Source of the DNA: Fistularia commersonii
Lineage: Eukaryota > Chordata > Actinopteri > Syngnathiformes > Fistulariidae
Assembly (NCBI GenBank): GCA_037954325.1
Contig: JBBMNZ010000030.1
Span: forward strand, 4,673,001-4,737,000
Direction of reading: 5' to 3'
DNA: 64,000 bases
Positions 45,416-53,982 of the stretch are shown in pieces. The number at the start of each line of letters is the position of its first letter. Within the stretch, counting starts at the first letter, position 1. The notes below the pieces were generated by a model. The model had not been told where the DNA came from and did not search any database. It saw nothing but the letters and a program-made list of their open reading frames with translations. A program made the position numbers and the translations under genes.

Positions 45416-45438
45416 TTTTTTTTTTTTTTTTTTTTTTT
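45416..45438. repeat. Poly(T) run, 23 bases
   Basis: Uninterrupted T23. Confidence 0.95.
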
Positions 45439-46849
45439 CTTTTTTGTCTTAGACAATAGTGGACAAGAAAAGAAACGCTTGACATTTTAAAATAATTTTT
45501 AAAAATCGTAGTTTTGTGATGAATGACCTTTTTTTTTATACTGTTTTATTATTGTAAAATATATATATATATATTTAAATTCTGCTAAAGGTTGAACACC
45601 CACCTAATATTTTGCCGTCATTGATCGGTTTTCCAACATAAAGATCATTTAGGTGTTAAAGGCAGAAAACAAAGAGACATAATCTCTGACTGCCTGCGGG
45701 GAGTATTTCCTATTTTCATTTTCAGTTTAATGGCAATCAGATTTTAACTAGAATACAATGAACACCAGGTGTCTGTGTGAATTCTGCATTATATTTGCTT
45801 TGCCTTGTGCCGGTTGATCCGCCATCGAAGTCGTAGAGGAAAAAAAATTGTGTGTGTGTGAGTGTGTTCGTCTGACGGTGTGACCAGCTGAACTGCAAGA
45901 TTATTATACCTTTCAAGAACAACATTGTTCTCCAGCGTCCTCTGCGCCGGGTGTCTTCCTGGAACAACGCTTATTTAGCATCAACATGAAATATAACCGT
46001 GTACTCAGATGTGAAGTTACACAAATATTCTCGCCAAGGTTTTGCATTATAACTGGTGTGTTTTTCTTGCGTCTTTACAAAAACCCACCAAAGGTCCACG
46101 GCGTTCAGAATCGTCCCTCAGACATACAGTCAGGCCCTCTTCCTTTTCTTATTTACTGTTTTTTTAGTGATTTTTTTTGTATAATTTGTTTTGAATAAGA
46201 TGAGATTTTTTTTCATGTATTTTGCTATTTTTTTGCTTTATTTCCTTTATTTGTGCGAATGTACTGAACTGTATTCATCCATGCTGTCAAATTCTGAAAA
46301 AAAAAAAAAAAAACAGGACGTAAAAAAAAAAAAAAAATCAAACAACTTTCTCCTGCAAGCTTTTTTTCCTCTTCTTCTTCATCATCTCCGCTGGGATTCT
46401 TCATCTTCCTCTCGGTTCTTCGATGCGGTGAACTCACTTGACCCGGGTAATATTTCTAAATGCATCCTAGTCTTTATGATACTGACGTAGGTTGACTCTT
46501 AAATACTCTCCGATGCATGTTTCATGAGCGTGACAATTACGGCGATTCCGCTTCCAAACGGAGGTTGTGTGCCAGAGATCTCAGAGGATGAACACTCACC
46601 CGAGACTTTGCCTCGGTTTGACACCCGGGGAGGATTTTCTCCTTCACTCCTTCACTCGCTTCTTCAAAACATTGACAGTCACCGAAAAGGTCACACACTG
46701 TATTTATCTCCATGATGGACCTCTCAGTTCCAGTTCACGGAACGCCAGGCGATGCGGTCCTTGAACACAGCCGGTGGTTTTTCTGTAAACTGCGTATTTT
46801 GTGCGAAATATACGTCGCCAAATGACCGATATCAGATGATAGGTAAGGT

Positions 46850-47145
46850 GTTCGAGGCTAGCGGGGAGGCTAGCGCCGTTGGCATTGAGATGAAGATGTT
46901 GAGGTTCTCTCAGGAGGACGGAAAGGATCAGGAATGAGTCCCATCGGAGGGGACAGCACATGTTTGATGTTCTGTAGATAGGTTTGGACATGGACAGAGG
47001 AGGGTAGGTGAAGATCTGAGGCTGGAACTGCCTGGCAGGAGGCCTGGGGGAAGATCCGTGGATGCCGAAAAAGAGGACAGGGTGTTGGAGGATGCAGAGG
47101 AGAAGGTTAGATAGAGTCAGATGATGCGGCTGAAAGGAAAAGGAA
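46850..47145 (+). pseudogene. LINE (RTE-like) open reading frame, C-terminal tail remnant
   Basis: Forward translation in shifting frames gives EMKMLRF at about 46887-46907, then the degraded tail 'NESHRRGTA'-like sequence, 'LELPGRRPGG' near 47022 and 'EDAEEKVR' near 47090. These blocks, in this order, are what I know from the extreme C-terminus of RTE-type non-LTR retrotransposon proteins (M-x-M-L-R, IRG, RWFGHV, LPGRR-x-RGR, EDA-x-D). The RLRWFGHV core is reduced to 'RFGHGQRR'. Several frameshifts and stops. The 151-codon reverse frame over it is a shadow. Confidence 0.55.
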
Positions 47146-48749
47146 GAGGACGATTCCAATAGAAAACCCAGATAATAATCAGTTATAACCAGCTGAGTAA
47201 AAACCTTGTATGTACATTCATTTAAAAGAACATTTCAACTTTTATGAGTTAAACTCAAACTTCTTTCCTGCGGGGGGGGATGTGGGGGGGTATAAAACTT
47301 GAATTTATTAACCAGTATCAGGCGCATTTACAGGAATCAAAAGCGCCGGCAACAGCGAAAAGATGAACCACGTAGATGCAGAAATAAGCGGCGTACGGTG
47401 GCATCCTATCAGGACGGATTCTGAATGTCCCGGTGTGAAGCAAATGATGTCTGATGGCCATCAAGGCTTATTCCTTTTTCCCCAGATCAAATAGGCTCAC
47501 TCTTGTCAGAGCCTAAGCAGGACCTTCCTGTATGAACAAACGATTGATTGACAGGCAGACATTGGCTGGCTTTTTCATTTCCATGCTGCGCCTCAAATTA
47601 AACCACCACCTGGGATAAAAGCAGCGGCTATCCAGCATCAGGAACGCCAAAAAAAAATGATAGAAAATGGAAATTACGATTAGCCAAGATGAAAGATTTT
47701 AATTCTGCTGGATTTCCAAATAGTGCTGATGGTTGACATTTTCCCAAGCCAGATAAAATAGTGATGACAATTGTCTTTTTTTTTTTTTTTTTAAGGGATT
47801 TTATCAGTATTAGTCAAACAGCTAAAACACCCATGATTTGGAATTTTGGAAGAATGAGGTTTTGTGATCCTACACGTGCGTGTCATTGTGTGAAACCCAA
47901 AGCAGCTCCACGGGAACACAAAAGATAGAATACTAAAACGCACAATTGACTGAGTCGGTATTATAAATATGAATTATTTGAGAAACACACACATATATAT
48001 TTTTATTTATTGCATCAAACATCTGTCTGTTCCCTCGGTGTGTGTGTGTGCGACGAGACTGAAAAGCCAGCAGAGAGTAACTGTAAATGTGCAGCTACTT
48101 TTATTGTTGTGTTTTTATGAGACAACGTGCATTAAACCTGCTGTAGCTGCAGTAAATAGCACGTTGTAAAACCGTGTTTGTGAACGAGCTTGTAAACATA
48201 AACAGCCAGAATGAGGTCAACATCAAAATAATTGCAAAGCTCGACGAGCGCTGAAATACAACTTAATGTTCCGGGACAAAGTAGCCTCGCCACGCACCTG
48301 CCGAGGCTGCAATCCAATATTATTGGGAGTTTAACCCGGATGCGGTTGAGTGGCGGTAGGTTTGAGACTCCAATGAAGAGAAATGTAGTTTTAATCAGCA
48401 AATGACCTCCAGACATTTTTTTTTTAATTTTTTTTTTTTTACAAATGGTTCACAAAAGCGTGGATTAAATTTATGCATCAAGGAAGTGATGCAGTGTTTT
48501 CCTCGTCATGAATATTCAAATGTCGAGTTAGTCGAGCACTCCTCAGTGTAAGCAACTTATTTGACAACAGTTTGTTACTTTTTAAATTTTGATACCACCT
48601 GGCCAGTCCGTTGGTATCTGTGACATTACGACGATATCGTATAACAGATTGTTTGTGAATCAAAAACTGTCTTGTCTCGTGTTATAGCAGCCTTCGGGAT
48701 GTTATATTTCTGAGCGAGGTCATTGTTGTGATCCAGGAGAAATTCTCTT
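47146..48749. other. Unique noncoding DNA
   Basis: No gene recognised. G9/G7 runs at 47271-47290, T18 (47777), and the candidate element 47500-47720. Confidence 0.5.
47500..47720. promoter_or_regulatory. Candidate conserved noncoding element with PBX-MEIS decamer
   Basis: Contains TGATTGACAG at 47545-47554, the consensus decamer bound by PBX with MEIS/PREP, within 'acgattgattgacaggcag'. Nearby are 'cctcaaattaaaccaccacc' and 'gaaattacgattagccaag'. Repeat-free. Regulatory function inferred. Confidence 0.4.
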
Positions 48750-48921
48750 TAATTTAGGTTTTCCTATGAACCTACTGCATATTTTGTGATTGTAGGATGA
48801 AACCGGAGAGTCCAGAGGAAAGCCATGTAGAACCAGGGAGCGCAGACACCCAAAGAGAAAGGCCCCTGTCTGAATTGAACCAGGGAGCCTCTTGCTATGA
48901 GGCGCCACCATGTCGCGCTAA
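48750..48921 (-). repeat. SINE-like repeat with preserved tRNA-like head, reverse orientation
   Basis: Reverse copy with 'ttcctatgaacctactgcat', 'gaaaccggagagtccagagg', 'gaaaggcccctgtctgaatt', 'gaaccagggagcctcttgct' and 'atgaggcgccaccatgtcgc'. Read on the - strand the head is 'gcgacatggtggcgcctcat', with a B-box-like GGTTCAATTC. The 3' half is missing. Confidence 0.85.
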
Positions 48922-48991
48922 CACAACACACTAATGTGAAAGTTCACGTAACTCGTGCGCTGAAAGCCTTGCATCACTCAAGTGAAAGATG

Positions 48992-49005
48992 ACCGCAGAG
49001 GGCAG
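48992..49005 (+). promoter_or_regulatory. Possible CTCF core site
   Basis: ACCGCAGAGGGCAG agrees with the vertebrate CTCF core (CCASYAGRKGGCRS) at 12 of 14 positions by eye. Such matches arise by chance; occupancy is unknown. Confidence 0.25.
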
Positions 49006-49019
49006 TGACTTTCACCCGC

Positions 49020-49856
49020 CATAGAATTTGACTGGTTCTCAGTCATCCAGGTCATGGTGAATTCCTGTTGAAATCTTCTTGTTATGGCAACTGGACTTGA
49101 ATTTCTTCACTTGAAGACATTTCACCCCTCATCTGAAGAGCCAGTCCTTTGAAGACAGCAATGTCCGGATTTTGGCTCGAGAAGACAGATGGTTGGAGAG
49201 ATGAGTCAAAGAAGCCATGTTTGTCAGAACAGAAAAAGCATCCCTGAACAGAGGAGGGGGCCGAAGATACAACCTTTCAGAAACATACAACAGCGTACTG
49301 GTATCAATACCGAGACATATTTGTCTCGGCATTGAACCGGGAAAGATCCACCACCAGAACCAGCCTCGGGTAACTTCCACCTGAGCCTCTGTCCATGCGA
49401 TCCAACAGGTTTTGTCCCCAACATAACGACACTCCATTAGCATAACAAACCCCTTGGACCTAGTTTCAACTCTTCTGTATACATAACAAGCCATCTTTTT
49501 GTCTAAATCTTTTTGTCATGGCAACTGGACTCTTCACTTGAAGCAAGTCTACTTTCATCCGAGAGGCTTCTTCAGTTCCGATTGGCCTGTAGCCTTTTCC
49601 AGGTAAATCCCCAAATGTCGTACCTTTGTCCCCACCTAGCGACGAGCCCATTAGCAACCGCCTTAGACCTAATATTTGCCGATCAACATTTACACAACAA
49701 GGCACCATAACCGAGACCCGCCCAAAAACCCTGGCAGTTATATTCAGAAATTCCCCACAGAACTGAAGAAGCCTCTCAGATGAGGGCTGAAACATCTTGT
49801 AGTGAATAAATACAAGTCCAGTTGCCACGACAAGAAGATTTCGACATATTTAGAAT
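49020..49856 (+). mobile_element. Penelope-like retroelement remnant
   Basis: The 5' side has 'cttcttgttatggcaactgg', 'cttcacttgaagacatttca' and 'cccctcatctgaagag'. A second, direct copy of this block lies at about 49515-49580 ('gtcatggcaactggactctt', 'catccgagaggcttcttcag'), and an inverted copy at about 49757-49850 ('actgaagaagcctctcagat', 'caagtccagttgccacgaca'). The phrase 'tttgtcccca...attagca...gacct' also occurs twice (about 49413-49462 and 49624-49671). Direct and inverted terminal repeats with partial tandem arrangement suit Penelope-like elements. The coding remnant at 49148-49341 supports the assignment. Confidence 0.75.
49148..49341 (+). pseudogene. Penelope-like protein, C-terminus beyond the GIY-YIG endonuclease
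   Basis: In one frame the translation starts FEDSNVRILAREDRWLER, has one in-frame stop (TGA at about 49202), then runs VKEAMFVRTEKASLNRGGGR, RYNLSETYNSVLVSIPRHI. This is the family's conserved C-terminal tail as I know it (R-E-x-x-W, EAI-like, LNRGGGLR, LSxTYNxxL). The reverse transcriptase and the GIY-YIG catalytic part are missing, so the copy is 5'-truncated and dead. Confidence 0.8.
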
Positions 49857-50514
49857 TGATGTTTAATCCGGTTTCAGCAGAATAGCAGGCGATATAAGAT
49901 TTGAGCAACGTTCACCGTGCCCGCCGTGACTGTTCACCTTTCCACGGTCACAGATAAGAGGATTCTAAGCATCCCGCAAACTGTTTATGTCTCGCTGTCG
50001 GAGCAGATGTGCATTATTGCCAGTTCAGCCCGGCAGATCAGCATCTTTACAACACCGGGGTAAACTCAAGGAGACCGGCCAAGTCAACGCCGACCGGGAT
50101 CTGCAAAGTTCACGGTAGCCGCTTTGAGCCGAGGCAACCGATTCGATGAGACGTCGCCATTTCAGATCTCCTTTTTTTTATTTTTATTTTAAGCGATATG
50201 CGAAGAGCGGCGTTTTCACAGAGCCGAGCGTTTTTCCGAGGCCTTCATTGAAGATTAACCGCCATAATCCCCCGAATGCCGCCCTTCCGCCGGAGAGACG
50301 GCTGACGCTAATTGAAGTTTATTGATTAACGTTTTGAGGCCAGGATCCACTTAGACGTCTTGAAATGTGACTCAAAAAAAAAAAAAAAAAAGTTACATTC
50401 GCAATGAGATCAAGGGATGCGAAGATTCCATCCGCCGCGGCCTCTTTTTAATGTTCTCATCCGGACCGAAATGACAGCCAAGTTTGAGATTCCTTTTACT
50501 GATCACGTTTCATT

Positions 50515-50720
50515 ATGTTTGGCAAAGGGGCCTGCGCCATTACCATGAGTAATATCATAAGTTATGAATGAGGCAAACGGCAAATGGCATAACACATCAA
50601 CACTCGGGGCATCAGCGCTCATTTGGAGCTGTTTGAGTGTCACTTTGCACTCAGACCTAGACGGCATTAGGCAAAGAGCAGCATGAGCCCGACGCCGGCT
50701 TCTCTGCCTTCAACATGACT
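50515..50720. promoter_or_regulatory. Candidate conserved noncoding element
   Basis: 'gcgccattaccatgagtaat', 'atcataagttatgaatgagg', 'aaatggcataacacatcaac', 'cagcgctcatttggagctgt' and 'gacctagacggcattaggca'. Complex, mixed-composition sequence lacking repeats, resembling vertebrate conserved noncoding DNA. Function inferred. Confidence 0.45.
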
Positions 50721-50798
50721 TCATCCCATAATTTGACACAGGCCTCGCTGCAACCCGGCTCGTGTCAAGCCGCCGCGGACCAATCCGACTTCACCCTC

Positions 50799-50837
50799 CG
50801 CGCGCGCGCACACACACACACACACGCACACGCACGC
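50799..50837. repeat. CG/CA microsatellite
   Basis: (CG)n passing into (CA)n with CGCA interruptions; alternating purine-pyrimidine. Confidence 0.9.
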
Positions 50838-51302
50838 ATTCACTCAGATAATCAGTGTAAAAGTTGATCCGGCCCGTCGTCATCAGATGTTTTATTTCTC
50901 TCAAGCATGTTTCAGGGATTAACACATAAAAGTAACTGAAGTTCACGCTCTGTCACGGTCACTGTGGGGGGATTTGCGGATCTTTATACGAAGCCGCTCG
51001 CTAACATGGGGCTTTAGGGAGAGCGCTGGGCTCCCCTGCCAGGGAACAGTCAGGGGGCTGCGGATGTTTTGTCATTTGATGTTCTACATGCCGTCATTAG
51101 GAGCCATTTTCTATGATGGACAGTGCAGCCCTTTCGTTCACCCCTTTTTACTCGCCTCATTTGACTCCTGCCTCCTTTTAGTGAATCATATCACTTAGGA
51201 GTTGCCTCGCTCTAGACGAGAACTAGGAGGAAAAAAAAAAGTTTCTTTCCGACTCCTTGTTTTTGTTTTTCTCGTCACATTAGAGCTATATATGTGTATA
51301 TA

Positions 51303-51612
51303 TGTCATTATTCATTATCTGTACCGCTTATCCTGCACTCTACTGGAGCTTATCCCAGCTGTCATGGGGCGAGAGGTAGAGTTTACCCTCCAACGCTTGC
51401 CTGTCAACTGCATGACCACATATAGAGACATACAACAAATAACTCTGTCATTCACGCGTCATACAAAGACATGCAACCATTGACTTACACATTCAAGCTT
51501 CTGGAGAATTCACAATCCCCAATACCCACCTGCATATTTTTGGACTCTGAGAGAAACCAAGGAACCGAAAGGAAACACGAGGAGAACATGCAAACTCCAG
51601 ACAGAAAGGCGC
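51303..51612 (-). repeat. SINE-like repeat, head cut short before a MITE
   Basis: 'ttcattatctgtaccgctta', 'tcctgcactctactggagct', 'tgtcatggggcgagaggtag', two to three roughly 40-base units ('acatatagagacatacaac', 'catacaaagacatgcaacca'), 'acctgcatatttttggactc', 'gaggagaacatgcaaactcc' and 'agacagaaaggcgccc'. The tRNA-like head is missing; 18 bases later the MITE begins. Confidence 0.9.
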
Positions 51613-51629
51613 CCTTTATATTGATATAT

Positions 51630-52052
51630 ACCGTCATTTCCGGACTATAAGCCGCTGCGTTTTTCACACGCTTTGAATGCTGCAGCTTAAACAATGATGT
51701 GGCTAATTTGTGAATTTTTTTGGAGCTTACGAGCTTCATGCCGCTGGAGTACGACAAAGCGGGGAATAGAAAATGGATGGATGGATGGACTTTTCCTTGT
51801 GTTATTTATTATTAATCTTTTTCATCAGCCGTGTTACAGGCAGTGTTGGGGGTAAAAAGGATTTCCAGTACACACAGTATTTGTGGATGTTACCGATATG
51901 TAACGACATCTTTCTGTGAAAATGTCTCATGTTACAAGGTGGAAACCTGTAGCTTTTACACCAGTGCCGCCCATATATATACACATATATTTATTGATTC
52001 ATAGCCAGTGCAGCTTATATTCAGGTGCGCTCAATAATCCAAAAATGACGGT
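51630..52052. mobile_element. MITE with ACCGTCATTTCCGGACTATA ends
   Basis: The left end ACCGTCATTTCCGGACTATA (51630-51649) is matched in inverse by 'ataatccaaaaatgacggt' at the right (52034-52052). Inside are 'agccgctgcgtttttcacac' near the left and 'gtgcagcttatattcaggtg' near the right. TATA lies on both sides, so a TA or TATA target duplication is likely. It has no coding capacity and includes a short (GGAT)n. I know this element as a common nonautonomous DNA repeat in teleosts but cannot name the superfamily. Confidence 0.8.
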
Positions 52053-52061
52053 ATATTTCTT

Positions 52062-52425
52062 CCACACCTTCACCTTGTGGCAACCCACCACAGTGAGTCA
52101 ACCTCCTCCATCTACCCTTTTCTCTGTATCCTTTCCTCTCACACTAAACTAACTGCACATCCTATTTCACTGCACCCATACATTTTCCTTGGTCTCCAGG
52201 CCGGTAGTTCCATCCTTCTACCAATATATTCTCTATCCCTCTTACCTTAACATGACCGAACCACCTCAGTCTGGTTTCTCTGGCCTTGTCTGTGAAACAT
52301 CTAACACGTGCTGTCCCTCTTATGGACGCATTCGTGATCTTATCCATCGTCATCACGCCCAAAGAGAAACATCCTCATCCCTGCGACCTCCAGCGCTCCT
52401 TAATTATTCACCTTTACTCTTATAG
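52062..52425 (-). pseudogene. LINE (RTE-like) C-terminal coding remnant, reverse strand
   Basis: Reverse-strand translation from 52362 downward gives DKITNASIRGTARVRCFTDK and ARETRLRWFGHVK, followed by 'EGWNYRPGDQGKCMGAVK' to the stop at 52162. The order D-K-I-x-N, IRG, DK-x-RE-x-RLRWFGHV matches the C-terminal tail of RTE-type non-LTR retrotransposon proteins. Upstream the same strand gives 'SAGGRRDEDVSLGVM'. The remainder to about 52062 is the degraded stop-proximal part. The same protein tail occurs at 46850-47145 on the other strand. Confidence 0.75.
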
Positions 52426-52436
52426 ACATAAAGATA

Positions 52437-52475
52437 TACGTATGTATGTATGTGTGTGTCTGTGTGTGTGTGCGC
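52437..52475. repeat. TATG/TG microsatellite
   Basis: (TATG)n passing into (TG)n, between the LINE remnant and the Tc1 element. Confidence 0.9.
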
Positions 52476-52476
52476 A

Positions 52477-53982
52477 GTCCAACATGACTAACCAGATCAA
52501 TCACTGTTTTCTATATGAATCAGATTACATGGCAAATAATTTACCAGTAGGTGTAGTAGAGTCAGAGAAACCAACAGACCCAACATTCATGATATGAATG
52601 AGTCTGTGTGATGAATAATTAAATGAAAGGGGCGTGTTCAAAATAATAGCTGTGTGGAGTTCAATCAGTGAGGTCATTCAAGATGTGAAGAAACAGGTGA
52701 CATTCAGGTGGCTCTTATTTAAGGTTGAAGTCAGCACATGTCGTACAAGCAATTCTCTCTGAAAACCTGAGAAAGATGGGTCGTGCCAGACATGGTTCAG
52801 AAGAACGGCACACTTTAATTAAAAAAATGTTGATCGGAGCGGGGAAAACATACAAAGACGTGCAGAAAATGATAGGTTGCTCAGCTAAACACGATCTCTT
52901 TTAAAATGGAAAGCCAAATCAGAGAGACGTGGAAGAAAACAGAAGACTTCCATTCAAATGGATTGAACAATAGCCAGAATGGCAAAGACTCATCCAATGA
53001 TCAGCTCCAGAGTACTGGGACAGTTAGAAGACGCTTGTGTGAGGTTGATCTATCAGCAAGATGCCCCCGCAAAGTCCCACTGTTAAAAAAAGAGTGTGAA
53101 GACGATACAATTTGCCAAAGAACATATCGACTGGCCTAAAGAGAAATGGAGCAACGTTTTGTCGACTGATGAAAATAAGATTGTTCTTTTAGGGTCCAAG
53201 GGCCACAGACACTGAATTCAAGCCACAATACACTCCGAAAACCGTGAAGCACGTTGGTGCAAGCATGACGATATGGGGTTGTTTCTTTTAAGATGGTGTC
53301 GAGCCTATTTATCACACACCAGGGATCGTGGATCAATTTGTTTATATCAAAATACTCGAAGAGATCATGCTGCCTCATTCGGAAGAGAAAATACTCTTGA
53401 AATGGGTGTTTCAACAGTTACACCAGTAAGCGAGCAGCATCTTGGTTCCAGACCAACAAAATTAAGGTTACGGAGCGGCCAGCCCAATCCCCTGGACCCT
53501 AATCCAATAATAATCCAAAAATGATGTTTCTGAGGCAAAACCAAGAAATGCAGAGGAATTGTGGAATTTAAAGTCGTCAGACCGTCCTGGGCTGGAATAC
53601 CTGTTTACAGGTGCCAGCAGTTGGTCGACTCTATGCAGCACAGATATGAAGCGGTTCTCTAAAACATTGGTTTTACAATTAGATATTAGTTTAGTGATTC
53701 ACAGGAATGCAAAATCTTTTTTTTTTTGTTTGAACCTTTTTTTTCAGTTCGAGTAAATATTTGAGTTTGTAATAAAAAATGCAGACACTGCTATATTTTT
53801 TAGGACAGCCCAATGTCATTTTTATCCTTCATTTTCTGGAAAGTAATTAAAATTTTGATATTTTTTTCTTCATGTTTCGATATAAAATATAATGTGCAGT
53901 GCTCCCAAAGAATGGTAATAAAAAATATTAGGATTTTGAGCTTTACTTACGTTTTAAAAAACACTATTATTTTTAGATCATG
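52477..53982 (+). mobile_element. Tc1/mariner element, degraded
   Basis: Terminal block GTGTTCAAAATAATAG at 52634 and its inverse 'aaaaaacactattatttt' at 53956-53973 delimit the core. The leader from about 52477 ('ccaacatgactaaccagatc', 'ccaacattcatgatatgaat') also belongs to the longer form of this family as I remember it. Between the ends lies one transposase pseudogene. Boundaries are approximate, with the left start less sure than the right end. Confidence 0.8.
52776..53700 (+). pseudogene. Tc1-like transposase, dead
   Basis: ATG at 52776 opens MGRARHGSEERHTLIKKMLI, then KTYKDVQKMIGCSAK (helix-turn-helix N-terminus). Later blocks, in shifting frames, are RRRLCEVDLSARCPRKVPLL, the first catalytic aspartate in STDENKIVLLGSKGH (about 53162-53206), PGIVDQFVYIKILEE, and KWVFQQ at about 53401-53417. 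Directly after FQQ the family's DNDPKH segment, with the second catalytic aspartate, is missing. A frameshifted QSPxxxNP-like segment follows at 53471-53508 and AKPRNAEELWN near 53540. At least four frameshifts or stops. No active transposase can be made. Confidence 0.9.

Larger units (their letters stand above)
43002..46845. other. Unique noncoding DNA with regulatory-looking blocks
   Basis: No gene or transposon recognised. Includes A17 (43627), T23 (45416-45438), an AT run near 45560, A/A runs at 46298-46337 and the candidate elements 44180-44560 and 45010-45410. Confidence 0.5.
49857..51302. other. Unique noncoding DNA
   Basis: No gene recognised. Contains A18 (50373), a CG/CA microsatellite at 50799-50837, and the candidate element 50515-50720. 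Confidence 0.5.

Noticed and set aside
46704..47159. 151-codon reverse frame
   Set aside because: The forward strand carries a recognisable LINE protein tail, so the reverse frame is a shadow.
49129..49828. 120-codon reverse frames
   Set aside because: Shadows of the Penelope-like remnant, whose real coding strand is forward.
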